Positions 38,183 to 47,499 of a stretch of DNA of 64,000 bases are shown in pieces. Source of the stretch: an uncultured Scytonema sp. (GTDB lineage Bacteria > Cyanobacteriota > Cyanobacteriia > Cyanobacteriales > Nostocaceae). Position numbers and translations under genes: made by a program. The notes under the pieces were generated by a model that saw nothing but the letters and a program-made list of their open reading frames with translations, was not told the origin of the DNA and made no database searches. Every line of letters begins with the position of its first letter. Positions within the stretch are counted from its first letter, which is position 1. The DNA lies in contig CALMVQ010000140.1 of the NCBI GenBank assembly GCA_937873135.1, positions 1 through 64,000 on the forward strand, read 5' to 3'.

Positions 38183-38839
38183 TTAGCTATCTAGATAATT
38201 TTGCAGCTGAGCTTGCAATCTGGCTCTAGCTCTGGCTATTCTCGACTTCACTGTTCCCAAGGAAACTCCAGTAATTTCGGCAATTTCTTCATATGCCATA
38301 CCTTCGATTTCTCTGAGGACAATAGTAGTGCGGAAAACCTCTGGCAAATCAGCGATCGCAAGACGCAGTTGCTCGTAAAACTCACGAGTGGTCAGTTCCT
38401 CCTCAGGTCCTGGGGTATCTCCTGCAATCTCCCAATCCATTTCGCCGTCGTCTACTGAACGGGGAGCATCAAGCGACAAGGGACTCACAACCCGCTTGCG
38501 TTTGCGTAACTCATCGTAAAACAAGTTGGTCGCAATACGACTTAACCAGCCCCGGAACTTTGCTGGTTCTTGTAACCGATTGATATTCCGATAAACTCGA
38601 ATCCAAACTTCCTGAGCCAAATCAGCTCGATCAGCCCAATCTGGAGCCAAATGATATAAAACCCTATCAACTTGGGATTGATAGCGTCGCAGTAGTTCCG
38701 CAAAAGCAGCACGGTCTGGTCGCAAGCCAGATTGACAGCGCAAAATCAGGTCGTGATTGGAGAGTTTGTCAACTTGTACCGACGCTTCCGGAAGCCTTGT
38801 TTCAACAGTTGACCAGGATACAGTAATCGATTGACTCAT
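38183..38839 (-). CDS. sigG: ECF-type RNA polymerase sigma factor (SigG-like)
   Basis: About 218 residues from the ATG at 38839 (MSQSITVSW start); an upstream GTG at 38920 is possible. Region 2 (AELLRRYQSQVDRVLYHLAP, and DLAQEVWIRVYRNINR) and region 4 (LPEVFRTTIVLREIEGMAYEEI, then GVSLGTVKSRIARARARL) are complete, with the short linker typical of extracytoplasmic-function sigma factors. It closely resembles the SigG type of Nostocales, hence the symbol, which is a family-level call. It is followed by the anti-sigma gene. The system usually senses envelope stress. Confidence 0.9.
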   Translation of the reverse strand: MSQSITVSWSTVETRLPEASVQVDKLSNHDLILRCQSGLRPDRAAFAELLRRYQSQVDRVLYHLAPDWADRADLAQEVWIRVYRNINRLQEPAKFRGWLSRIATNLFYDELRKRKRVVSPLSLDAPRSVDDGEMDWEIAGDTPGPEEELTTREFYEQLRLAIADLPEVFRTTIVLREIEGMAYEEIAEITGVSLGTVKSRIARARARLQAQLQNYLDS

Positions 38840-39471
38840 AGATCGTACTGGCTTTAAAACATCCCTATCAATTAGACCTGCTAATGGGTGAGATGTTTCT
38901 CTTAAGAGTGCCGGATTCACGACTGGAACACTTCATTAGGTCATGATCGCGTAGTAATCACACGGATTTTGTTATGTACAGTTATGCTACTCTGAACAAC
39001 TGACTACTCATCCTTGCCAAAAGACTATTAATTTGCTATATACATTTTGCCGAATTTTTACAGAGGACGCGCGGAAATGTAGAGACGCTCCGCTTTGTTA
39101 CGTCTATATAAGAGTCACCAGTCAGGAGACAAAAGTTATTATTCTCTCCATTCAAACATATAGCTGGATATTTACGGATGGTAGGTGTCTTAACAACAAT
39201 TTTTCATGATCACCTACAAACATGCCCTTAAGGCTCAGCTCAAATCATATAAAAAAGAATTTTTTTAATTTTTTCATCTTCAGAAAACGTGGCGAAAAAA
39301 AGGCATCCAAATTAAATAGAACGCTCCGGAAATTCCTGGGAGTTCTGAGTTCTGAACTATGTGTTCTTCTTAAATCACAATCGGGTTCAAAATGTTTAGA
39401 TATCTTAATAAAAATCGTCGGTCAATCGCCCAAAATTCTGTTGAATTCTGTCATCTGACTCCTGCTGCTTG
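38840..39471. other. Intergenic region upstream of the sigma gene
   Basis: About 630 bp with the sigma-gene promoter presumably at its left end. A 78-codon plus-strand frame at 39222 has low-complexity Phe/Lys runs and no ribosome-binding site. I treat it as chance. Nothing else is clear. Confidence 0.4.
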
Positions 39472-39624
39472 TTAGTTTTTTTTCAGAGTTACCAGAATTT
39501 TTGTTGTAACTTTCGTCGCCTGCTGATAACTAGCATCATCATGATGTTGATGAGGTCCGCGAACTTGCAAAAATAGACTGAGGGAAAATGTAATCGAGAC
39601 AGCCAACAATAGTTTTTCAATCAT
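39472..39624 (-). CDS. Small secreted or membrane protein of 50 residues
   Basis: An ATG at 39624 preceded by GGGAG at good spacing opens a 50-codon frame, MIEKLLLAVSITFSLSLFLQ and on. The N-terminal 20 residues form a signal or anchor helix. The rest is polar and holds a His/Asp cluster (HQHHDD) that could bind metal. I know no family. Short frames arise by chance, but the clear start site and hydrophobic head support a gene. Confidence 0.5.
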   Translation of the reverse strand: MIEKLLLAVSITFSLSLFLQVRGPHQHHDDASYQQATKVTTKILVTLKKN

Positions 39625-40037
39625 GGTTTTTCTCCCACCTACACCTTCGTATTTGATTGCTACTGCACTTATACAGTTCCAAGAAGTCAGGTTTATTTCT
39701 TAGAGTTTTTCAAGTTTGTGCAGTGACAAAATTGCCATAGCCTTAGTTTGCCCACTACTATGAGCAGATTTATAAGGAAAATACGAAAACTTTGTGAAAT
39801 TTTGAAAAATAGGAGAAAAGAGACAGGAGGCAAGCGAGCCTCAAAGATATAGAGACACTCTATTTGAAACGTCTGTACATTGAGAGCGTGGAGTCAGGAA
39901 TTATTCATCTCCCTGCCCCCAACTCCAAACTCTCGACTCCCCTTGCTCCCCTTGCTCCCTCTTTCCTCTTCGTATGACAGGTGAATTTAGATAAGATAAA
40001 AGCTAACTGGGTATGCTGAAGAGAATAGGCGATAGCA
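39625..40037. other. Intergenic region with a C-rich tract
   Basis: About 410 bp before the L,D-transpeptidase gene. Bases 39908-39970 are a low-complexity C/T-rich run (CTCCCCTTGCTCCCC type) of the kind dispersed in filamentous cyanobacteria. A shorter G/A-rich run, GAGACAGGAGGCAAG, precedes it near 39819. No gene. Confidence 0.45.
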
Positions 40038-40700
40038 ATGGTAAGAAATGAATTTGTAACGCGTGCAGCAATGTTGCTCTGTTTTAGTACAGCAATACTA
40101 TATCTCGCTGTGCATTGGAGATTCACCGCTTCTAAGACACCAACTCATAAGTTGGAGACAGGTGAAAAACTTAGAGCGAACGCAGCAACAACCGTTCAGA
40201 AGCCGTGGGACTTTGTGCTGGGTAACAAACAGAATGCAAATGGATATTATCAGCAAAATGCACTATTTGCTCAAACAGCTACACAACAATTATCTAACAA
40301 CCTTGCATCTCAAGAGACACAAGTCGTTGTACATTTAAGCGATCGCCGCGTTTATGTTTACCGATTTGGTCAGGTGATTGCCAGTTATCCAATTGGTGTC
40401 GGTAAAAAGGGTTGGGAAACGCCTATAGGTTCTTATCAAGTTATAAACAAGCAACCATTACCAATATGGCGTCACCCAATTACGGGTCAAATATTTCCAT
40501 CTGGATCTGATAGTCCTTTAGGGGATCGATGGATTGGTTTTTGGTCAGATGGACGCAATCAAATTGGCTTTCATGGCACACCAGAAGAGAAACTGGTAGG
40601 AACCTCTGTATCCCACGGCTGCTTGAGAATGCGTAATGCTGACGTGCGAATGTTGTATAACCAAGTAAAAATAAGCACAAAAGTACAAGTGCGTCAATAG
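40038..40700 (+). CDS. L,D-transpeptidase (YkuD family)
   Basis: 220 residues. An N-terminal hydrophobic segment (about 9-27) targets it to the periplasm. The YkuD domain (about 95-220) carries the catalytic pattern His179-x13-His193-Gly-Cys195 (IGFHG ... SHGCLRM). Such enzymes form 3-3 peptidoglycan cross-links or attach proteins to the wall by attack of Cys on a D-Ala-bearing stem peptide. A stand-alone gene with no cell-wall neighbours in the same direction; the M23 peptidase gene is nearby on the other strand. Confidence 0.93.
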   Translation: MVRNEFVTRAAMLLCFSTAILYLAVHWRFTASKTPTHKLETGEKLRANAATTVQKPWDFVLGNKQNANGYYQQNALFAQTATQQLSNNLASQETQVVVHLSDRRVYVYRFGQVIASYPIGVGKKGWETPIGSYQVINKQPLPIWRHPITGQIFPSGSDSPLGDRWIGFWSDGRNQIGFHGTPEEKLVGTSVSHGCLRMRNADVRMLYNQVKISTKVQVRQ

Positions 40701-40778
40701 TCATTTCTCCAAAATCCAATATGCTTGGTAAATTGCTTTTTGTCTACTAACAACTCACTCTTGACAAATGACCAATAA

Positions 40779-41333
40779 CTAATGTTGTGATTTTTGCTCA
40801 AAATGTGGAGCATAAGCTTGGAGTAAGGTACTTACTTGACGCAATACCTCATTGCCAGTATTTTTACTGGCAACAGGTGTTCCATCATTCGGTCTGTGGA
40901 GGTTACGAGCGATCGCTGCATTGACTTGCTGGGCAATTAATTCCTGAAGTTCTGTCTTAGCATGTTGGCGCTGATAGTTGGCACCTTCTTCTGTCGTTGC
41001 ATATAGGGGTGGTAGGCGGTTTAGGGCGTAAGCGGCAATGTCTCCGACATCAAGCGAACTTTCACTAGCAGCTTCAATTTCTGCGACGCTGGCGATCGCC
41101 TCCGTCAGCACCAATTCTTCCATAACGTTAATAAACTGTTTGCGTGGTACCGCCACCACTTCCCCAGTTAATAAAGCCCCCATGAGCTGATCGAGCGCCA
41201 TGTACTCTTCAATTGAGAGTTCTGAAGCGTGATCGCAAATTCGTCCGACTTCTGCTTCCATGACTGGTGTCAGATAACCATCCTGGAGAGCTTGTTCTAC
41301 AATTTTTTCAATACTCATAACACTCATTATCAT
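40779..41333 (-). CDS. ComFB-domain protein (late competence / cyclic-di-GMP receptor family)
   Basis: About 184 residues from the ATG at 41333, chosen because GAGG lies 8 bases upstream. The central segment LDVGDIAAYALNRLPPLYATTEEG matches the ComFB domain. Recent work on cyanobacterial ComFB proteins describes them as cyclic-di-GMP receptors affecting motility and surface behaviour. The N-terminal helical part (IVEQALQDGYLTPVMEAEVG) is the cyanobacterial form. A role in cyclic-di-GMP sensing is the best inference. It stands alone. Confidence 0.85.
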   Translation of the reverse strand: MIMSVMSIEKIVEQALQDGYLTPVMEAEVGRICDHASELSIEEYMALDQLMGALLTGEVVAVPRKQFINVMEELVLTEAIASVAEIEAASESSLDVGDIAAYALNRLPPLYATTEEGANYQRQHAKTELQELIAQQVNAAIARNLHRPNDGTPVASKNTGNEVLRQVSTLLQAYAPHFEQKSQH

Positions 41334-41440
41334 ATTAACCACCTCAGCAAGTCAGCGACGGCACGAATCCAATTTACTCTGCACCATGAAAAATTACCAC
41401 CAAACATATTAATTAGTAGAGATAAAATTAATTATTTTTA

Positions 41441-42349
41441 CTAATTAATCAGTTCGGTTCGCCAGGGTACTGGATCGACAGATTGCCCATTGACATATAA
41501 ACCCCAGTGCAAATGTGGACCAGTAGCAGCCCCTGTTGATCCCACCGCACCAATGACTTGACCTGGTTGGACAACATCGCCTTCCTTAACATTAATGCGA
41601 CTCAGGTGCATGAAAATACTTGTCACTCCTTGACCGTGATCGATGCCAACTACGTTACCGTGAACCCGAAACCCTTCAGATACTCTTCCTACTAAAGCGA
41701 CTCTTCCACCTGCTGGTGCAACTACAGGTGAACCCGCAGCCCCAGCATAGTCGATGCCACGATGGTAGTAATCCTTTGCAAATTTACCATTATAGTAGCG
41801 ACGCACACCATAAATTGTTGTGATTGGACCAGTATTTGGTTTTATAAAAACACCACTCCAATATTTTTGCGGTGTTTTGAGTGCCTTGAAAGCTGCTACA
41901 AGCTTTAATTCATGTTCCGTCGCTTCCAATCCCGCTTTTCCAGGGGGTAAATTAATGTGTTGTACGGGGAAAGTGCGATCGCCCACCAGGATCAACAAGT
42001 TCTGTTCTTGATCTGCCCCTAAAACTCGAACTGTGATTTTTCCAGGTTTTTCTAGAGGCGTTGTGGGGATAAAAGCTCGGTATTGATTGGGAGCAATTTC
42101 AAATGCTGGGTAAATATTTTCACCACTTGCCACTTTCAAATTACTGCTATTCGTTGAATTATCGGAGTTAATCACAACCGACAGTGTATCCCCCAAATGA
42201 GGATGAGATGGAGTTACCTGTACCTGTAAAGCCTCTACAGGTAGCGCCATCACAGGGATAGCAGCAAACATGCCCATTACCAAATTGATCACAGGGCGTA
42301 AGAAGAGCAAATTCTTCACTGAATTGCTGGTGAGATCTTCGCAAATCAT
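41441..42349 (-). CDS. M23-family peptidoglycan endopeptidase
   Basis: About 302 residues from the ATG at 42349; an in-frame TTG at 42367 is possible. An N-terminal hydrophobic signal is followed by a beta-rich domain (about 40-130), then the M23 metallopeptidase domain. The zinc ligands His196 and Asp200 (HRGIDYAG) and His281 in HLHWG are intact, with the second catalytic His in FMHLS. It cleaves peptide bonds in peptidoglycan, so it may work in wall turnover or septum splitting. No partner gene is adjacent. Confidence 0.93.
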   Translation of the reverse strand: MICEDLTSNSVKNLLFLRPVINLVMGMFAAIPVMALPVEALQVQVTPSHPHLGDTLSVVINSDNSTNSSNLKVASGENIYPAFEIAPNQYRAFIPTTPLEKPGKITVRVLGADQEQNLLILVGDRTFPVQHINLPPGKAGLEATEHELKLVAAFKALKTPQKYWSGVFIKPNTGPITTIYGVRRYYNGKFAKDYYHRGIDYAGAAGSPVVAPAGGRVALVGRVSEGFRVHGNVVGIDHGQGVTSIFMHLSRINVKEGDVVQPGQVIGAVGSTGAATGPHLHWGLYVNGQSVDPVPWRTELIN

Positions 42350-43063
42350 AATAGCTTTATATAACAAAAGGACTGGCTGCCATCCTCAGTGAGAGGCTTG
42401 GCGATAAGTCAACTCATATCAAGTTTAGTTAAAAAGTGTTCAATCAACCATTATGTACATTTACTATAGTCAAAGCATCTCGCGCCTAAGTATAGGTGAA
42501 TCCTATTATACTTCAATCCAGTTCTGTTAACGCGCTCTTGGTGGGAATTTTCGGCTGTGCACACTGTGAATCTGTTTGAAGTAGAAAGGCTTCATAGCGG
42601 AGCGTCTCTACATAGGTTGACGGTAAATAAATTATCCTAACTGAACCGTATTGGTCCGTAGCAGTCCTAAATCATTCGGCAGAATTTAAGCAAAGCTACA
42701 ACCGCACGACCGTTCCAAGGCATCGGGGGAACGAGCGCAGTACTTCATTTTTCTGTGTTCAAAAACTGACTTGAATCTAAAAAAATGTTGCCATGAAGGG
42801 TAAATTTTCTTATAATTCCTGCACGCATTGCTGTATATTGAACACTTTTTTAATTTTTAATTCCTTAGTACAAGGGGCGCGGAAATCAAGCGATCATAGC
42901 TATTTTCATTTTGCGACCCATTAAGAGCGCCAGCTCGGTTTCCGGAACCAGTTACCACTTAACGAGCCAAGACGAATTTTTCATTATTTAATTCCGTGTT
43001 CGCGGTACCAGGGAGATGGCGGGTGGGGAGGAGGGAATGTGTCGCCATCTCTTATAATCTCCT
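42350..43063. other. Repeat-containing intergenic region
   Basis: About 710 bp with no gene. The word CCTAACTGAACCGTATTG (42636-42653) belongs to the dispersed family also at 20596 and 28595. Just before it, TCTCTACATAGGTTGACGGTAAATAAATTATC resembles a block at 20684-20715, so both places share a larger module. GC-rich interspersed words follow. Confidence 0.5.
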
Positions 43064-43507
43064 CTACCCCCGGTTTTTAATCAACATGACTTGCACAATC
43101 TGTGTAGCGGTATCATCAGGAATTCCCAGAGATTGATACAGATCGTTCAAAAAGCCTTGTTCCTCTTGTGTCAAAATTCCTTCAGTCAATACCAAATCTG
43201 TGGCTACCGCAAAAGCCGCTTCCCGCAATTCATACGGTAAAGATTCTTTAGCTACATTAAATAAAGTATCAAATCCTTGCAGTTTCAGAATACTCAGGAG
43301 TTTGTCAAACATCCTGTTCATAACATCGTTGGAATAACTTCTGAACAGCTTCAGCCGAGACAATGTTGATGAAATACCAAGCGCTTGTTCATTTGAAAGA
43401 CAACCGTCTGAGGTTGTTGCAGCTAAAGTAATGGCGGCGAAAGCTTCAGCAGGACTGAGTGCTTCTTGATTTTGGCTTTGCGTAAATACACTGTCGAAAA
43501 AACCCAT
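43064..43507 (-). CDS. TerB-family (tellurite-resistance-like) protein
   Basis: 147 residues, all-helical in appearance, with the pattern of cyanobacterial TerB-like proteins: AFAAITLAATTSDGCLSNEQ near the N-terminus and AFAVATDLVLTEGILTQEEQ in the second half. Each holds acidic residues that may bind metal. TerB domains occur in phage- and stress-defence systems, but single-domain forms such as this have no shown function. The ATG has AAAGGA upstream. No other ter gene lies near; the large vWA protein is 12 kb away. Confidence 0.8.
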   Translation of the reverse strand: MGFFDSVFTQSQNQEALSPAEAFAAITLAATTSDGCLSNEQALGISSTLSRLKLFRSYSNDVMNRMFDKLLSILKLQGFDTLFNVAKESLPYELREAAFAVATDLVLTEGILTQEEQGFLNDLYQSLGIPDDTATQIVQVMLIKNRG

Positions 43508-43707
43508 TTTTTAGTATGTTCCTTTGTTAATTTCTCAGTAGTTATACAGGTGTCTATAACGAATGTGACTTATAGGTTTTCTGTAATACTGTGAGGCTTC
43601 CATGCTCTAGTGTTCCCAGGTTTTTTTTTATGCGAACACTTGCAAATAATCGTTTTTAACAAGAAATAAACTTTTTGGGTTGAGGTAAGCAAAGCTACAG
43701 GAGGAGA

Positions 43708-43872
43708 CTATCCTCCAGGAAGTCGTTTCGGGTGAACGCGAACGGCTGATTTTTCTATTGTTTCGATTACCGCCAAGCCAATGCCGGAAGTCCCAATCAG
43801 CAGTACTACCGACATCAAGAAGGCTTTGACAAGCATATAGAGGGCTTCATCGAAGAAAATGTAGGTTGTCAT
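43708..43872 (-). CDS. Small membrane protein of 54 residues
   Basis: An ATG at 43872 with GAAGG about 8 bases upstream opens a 54-codon frame. The middle (about 13-37, VKAFLMSVVLLIGTSGIGLAV) is a single membrane helix with a Gly-rich end, followed by a basic tail (VRVHPKRLPGG). I know no family. The helix, charge pattern and ribosome-binding site argue for a real small gene. Confidence 0.5.
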   Translation of the reverse strand: MTTYIFFDEALYMLVKAFLMSVVLLIGTSGIGLAVIETIEKSAVRVHPKRLPGG

Positions 43873-44096
43873 TGCTTTACCTTCTGAACTCTATAATTGT
43901 TAGTAATATTTACTCTTTACACATCCTGATGCTTTAATTTCGCTCTAGAAATTACTAACATTTGCATCTTAACAAAACTTTAGCTCTTTCAAAACTAGGC
44001 TTGAACTTTTTCTTTTGAAGATTGGATAAACTTTTGGCAATATCTGTCAATTAGAAGTTCGCTGAATCACAGAAGTATTTTCTTTTTGACTTACAA

Positions 44097-44339
44097 GAGC
44101 GTCAGGGCTGTTCTCCTACATAGAGATGCGGCGCAAACGAGATTGCAACAAAGGTGAAAGCACGGGTAGTCGTTTCAAGTCCAGCCAGCACTGTGCAACG
44201 CAAAGGAGTCTGCTCGGCAGCTTCTGTGTTGATCAGAACTTCGGTTCGTTCCTCCTCCCGTTAAAAGGCTACTTATACCAATTCCATAAAACTTCGCTAC
44301 ACATCAAATATACTACAAGGGCGAACAGCCCTGACGCTC
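44097..44339. repeat. 243-bp element with perfect 17-bp terminal inverted repeats
   Basis: GAGCGTCAGGGCTGTTC (44097-44113) is exactly matched by its reverse complement GAACAGCCCTGACGCTC (44323-44339). A 77-codon frame inside has no known relatives and probably arises by chance. It looks like a MITE. No firm target duplication was seen. Confidence 0.75.
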
Positions 44340-44476
44340 GTTCGCATGATTGCGTCTAGAAAGAGTGAGAAGACAAGGAAGATCGCTGCTTTAGATTTAC
44401 ATTTTGTCCCAACTGGAGAAGTATTAGGAAGTGTTAGCCGTAGTTAGTCTCAGTGGTCTATTCACCCAAGTGTGCC

Positions 44477-44515
44477 AAGTTTATTCTTGGCAATCCCCTA
44501 GCTTATAGCTAGGGG
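44477..44515 (-). terminator. Double hairpin just downstream of the HDAC-like gene
   Basis: A perfect 9-bp stem (CCCCTAGCT and AGCTAGGGG, 3-nt loop, 44495-44515) lies 11 bp after the stop codon, and a second 6-bp stem (GCCAAG and CTTGGC) lies beyond it. No U-run follows, so termination is likely but not certain. Confidence 0.5.
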
Positions 44516-44525
44516 TCGGTGAACC

Positions 44526-45443
44526 TTAAGCCAGACATCGTTCAATTGTTGCTAAAACTGACTGAGAGAGTGTGGATAAATCGTAGCCGCCTTCTAAGCC
44601 AAAAACAATTTTCCGAGTTATTCGCAAACAATAATCTGTAAACAAACCATAATCTTGTGGTTGAAGATTGATACTTGCTAGGGGATCATCAGCGTTGGCG
44701 TCGTAACCAGCACTGACAATCAGTAAATCGGGTTGAAACTCAGAGAAAAAAGGAACTACCTTTTTTTCAAAAACTGGCTGATATATGCCAATATCGCTAC
44801 CTGGAGGAAAAGGTAAATTGAGGACATTATTGTGAAAGCCACGTTCTTTTGCTTTCCCAGTCCCAGGATAGCAGGGGTATTGATGTAGGGAACAGTAGGC
44901 AATTTGCGGGTTGGTTTCTATGATCGCCTGCGTACCATTACCGTGATGCACATCCCAATCAAGGATACCGACGCGGTTGATTCCTGGTTGTTTCAATGCG
45001 TAGAGAGCTGCGATCGCCGCATTGGAAAACAGACAAAACCCCATTCCTCCATCATTTTCAGCGTGGTGCCCTGGTGGACGGGCAAGCACAAAAGCCGGAT
45101 TTTGATTTGCTAGAGAGGCATCAACTCCATCCATCCAAGCACTCACCGCCAATAAGGCAACATCATAGCTGCGAGAGGAAATTGGCGTATCTCCATCTAA
45201 ATAACCTCCACCAGCATGAGCAATTTCTTGGAGTTTGTATATGTATCGCTGAGTATGTACCTTTTCTAACAGCGACATCAACGAACGGGCTTCTGGGGAG
45301 GTTGGCGATCGCCATTCAATTTGGTCGATAAATGCAGCTTCGTTGAGGGCTGTAGTGATCGCCTGCAAGCGTTCTGGCTTTTCTGGATGGTAAGATCCTG
45401 TCTTGTGTTCCAGAAACTCGTCTGAATAGATGACTGGCAACAT
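44526..45443 (-). CDS. Histone-deacetylase-family (acetoin utilisation-like) amidohydrolase
   Basis: 305 residues, full length. Zinc amidohydrolase of the HDAC/AcuC/APAH class. Motifs: SYHPEKPERL at the start, ARPPGHHAE (catalytic His pair), ILDWDVHHGNGTQ (zinc ligands), SAGYDAN (third ligand Asp) and GLEGGYDL. Bacterial members deacetylate acetyl-lysine, acetylated polyamines or other amides. The substrate here is unknown. It stands alone with a likely terminator. Confidence 0.93.
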   Translation of the reverse strand: MLPVIYSDEFLEHKTGSYHPEKPERLQAITTALNEAAFIDQIEWRSPTSPEARSLMSLLEKVHTQRYIYKLQEIAHAGGGYLDGDTPISSRSYDVALLAVSAWMDGVDASLANQNPAFVLARPPGHHAENDGGMGFCLFSNAAIAALYALKQPGINRVGILDWDVHHGNGTQAIIETNPQIAYCSLHQYPCYPGTGKAKERGFHNNVLNLPFPPGSDIGIYQPVFEKKVVPFFSEFQPDLLIVSAGYDANADDPLASINLQPQDYGLFTDYCLRITRKIVFGLEGGYDLSTLSQSVLATIERCLA

Positions 45444-45576
45444 AGGTTAACTAGGAGTATAAGGAGATCTGGGTGTAAAAGTGCAAGGGAGAACCACCGA
45501 ATAAGTTTGTGCTGATGGAAGCATAAACTACATAACCACTTCATCTGTAAATTACCATTCCCCTTACACCATCTAA

Positions 45577-45777
45577 TTATTCATCGCTTCGATCATCCAG
45601 CCTTTCGGGTGCTACAGCCGGATTACTCCTAAGTTCTTCAGGCGGTAACTCCCGCATGACATCGTCTATTCTCGCAGGGTGTTTAATTTTGTCAAGAATT
45701 TCTGGACTTAATTGCGATGCATCCTCTTCTGGATTTATTTTTTCTGGTGGATTGGGAACTGTTTGTTGATCAGACAT
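45577..45777 (-). CDS. Small conserved acidic protein
   Basis: 66 residues, rich in Pro, Glu and Asp, with LSPEILDKIKHPARIDDVMRE in the middle and no membrane helix. It is likely disordered at both ends. I do not know its family or role. It lies 133 bp upstream of the HDAC-like gene on the same strand. Confidence 0.5.
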   Translation of the reverse strand: MSDQQTVPNPPEKINPEEDASQLSPEILDKIKHPARIDDVMRELPPEELRSNPAVAPERLDDRSDE

Positions 45778-45955
45778 AGTTATTTTTACTATCTATTATA
45801 CAAACAAGAATTTTAGACTCTGGTAAGGTCAACAGCACACTATCCACGGACTTAAATCGAGCCGGAAATCAACTGACAGAGGTATTGAGTATGACATGTA
45901 GTATGAAAAAAGGAAACATTTTGTATCTTTCTTTCATTTAATTAAAAAATAAGTC

Positions 45956-47279
45956 ATGCTACCAAAGAAGGGTAACAGCGGTAAGCGCTCTCAACAATGG
46001 ACGGTTTCTCAGCTTTTTGGATTAGCAAAGCGTAATCCTTTCATGATTTCGCACTCTTGTTTATTGTGGGCTGTTGTGGGGACGGTGAGTGGTCTATTTG
46101 CGGCGTTGTACTGGAATATTTTAGAAGTGTTCACTAACAAACTTCAACAATTTCAGGGTCCCAGTCTTTTAATAGTGATGCCTTGTTCAGGTTTAGCTAT
46201 CGGTTTGATAATTCATTTTCTTGGCAATCCGGGCGAAATTGCCGTGATTGTCGATAACATCCATTTTCGTGGTGGACGCTTAGATACAAAGCAAAATCCT
46301 TCAATGATTCTTGCTTCCCTAATTAGTATATCGGCAGGTGGTAGCGCTGGTCCAGAAGCACCATTGGTTCAGGTAACAGGTTCTTTTGGTACTTGGTTTG
46401 CCGATCGCCTAAAACTTGAAGGTGAAGATCTTAGATCCATAAGTTTGGCGGGAATAGGCTGGGGGCTTTACTGCTTTATTTGGCGCACCACTTGGTGGTG
46501 CAATGTTTGCTCTGGAGATTTTGCACCACCAGCACATTGTGGAGTACTACGAAGCTTTGATGCCTGCCATTGTTTCGAGTTGTGCTAGTTATCTAGTATT
46601 TGCAACAATTACACACTTGGGAATCGCACCCACGTGGCATTTTCCTCAGTATCACTTAGAAAACATTGATGATTTTGCCCTAGCCATCGTTTTTGGTATT
46701 GTTGGGGCGGCGGCAGGATGGGTTTTCATAGGCATTTTCCGTGGTTGTCATTACCTTTTCAACCGGATTCCTGGACCGATTTATCTACACACAACATTAG
46801 CAGGACTGGGACTCGGTATTTTAGTAACTCTCTTACCACTGACTCGTTACTTTGGAGATGAACAGTTAGATGTCGTCGTCAATCACAGTTTTCCTGCTGT
46901 TTTCTTACTCGCACTTGCTTTCGGTAAGATGGCTGCCATTAGCGTTACAGTCACAGGTGGGTGGCGTGGTGGATTTATTATCCCTTTATTTTTTATTGGT
47001 GCTTGTCTGGGTAAAGCAACCGCTGCTTTAATTCCTGGACTCAATCCTACCCTTGTCATGATTTGTACAATGGCAGCTATTAATGCTGCGGTAACGCGTA
47101 CACCTATCAGTACAACCTTACTGCTGTCGAAGTTGACTAACTTCAGTCCCTTAACTCCAATCCTGTTCGCCAGTTTAATGGGATTTTTTCTGGCTCCCAA
47201 AGTTCCTCTCATTACATCTCAACTTAAGTTGCAGCAAGAAGAGACTAGTCATCTCCCCAATGAAGTTTGCGATCCTTGA
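45956..47279 (+). pseudogene. CLC-family chloride channel/transporter with a frameshift
   Basis: The first frame (45956-46588) encodes the N-terminal half of a CLC protein, including GGSAGPEAPLVQVTGSFG near residue 125. Around base 46455-46465, in AATAGGCTGGGGGC, an extra base seems to move the reading frame. The frame shifted by one then gives FTALFGAPLGGAMFALE and the rest of the channel to 47279. Joining both gives one protein of about 440 residues. A true +1 mutation and a sequencing error in the G-run are equally possible. If real, the channel is inactive. Confidence 0.8.
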
Positions 47280-47499
47280 AGGCGGGGAAAAGGAAATCGA
47301 TCAATAGTGAACTATGTTTTTCTTTGCTGTTAGCTACGACCCATTCTCCTATCTATCCACATCCCCTCCCAGGCAGAAAAAGGCATGATGTGCTAGAATT
47401 GTATCAAAATATGGCAATTATTCAATGGAAATTCGGAATAATTTTGCTCTTTTTTCAGTATCTAGGCTAAAATCTGCAATTTTTGGAGCTATTTAGGTT

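Noticed and set aside
39222-39458. 78-codon plus-strand frame
   Set aside because: Phe/Lys low-complexity start in AT-rich DNA, no start signal, no relatives known to me.
44126-44359. 77-codon plus-strand frame
   Set aside because: Lies almost wholly within a 243-bp inverted-repeat element and crosses its right end.
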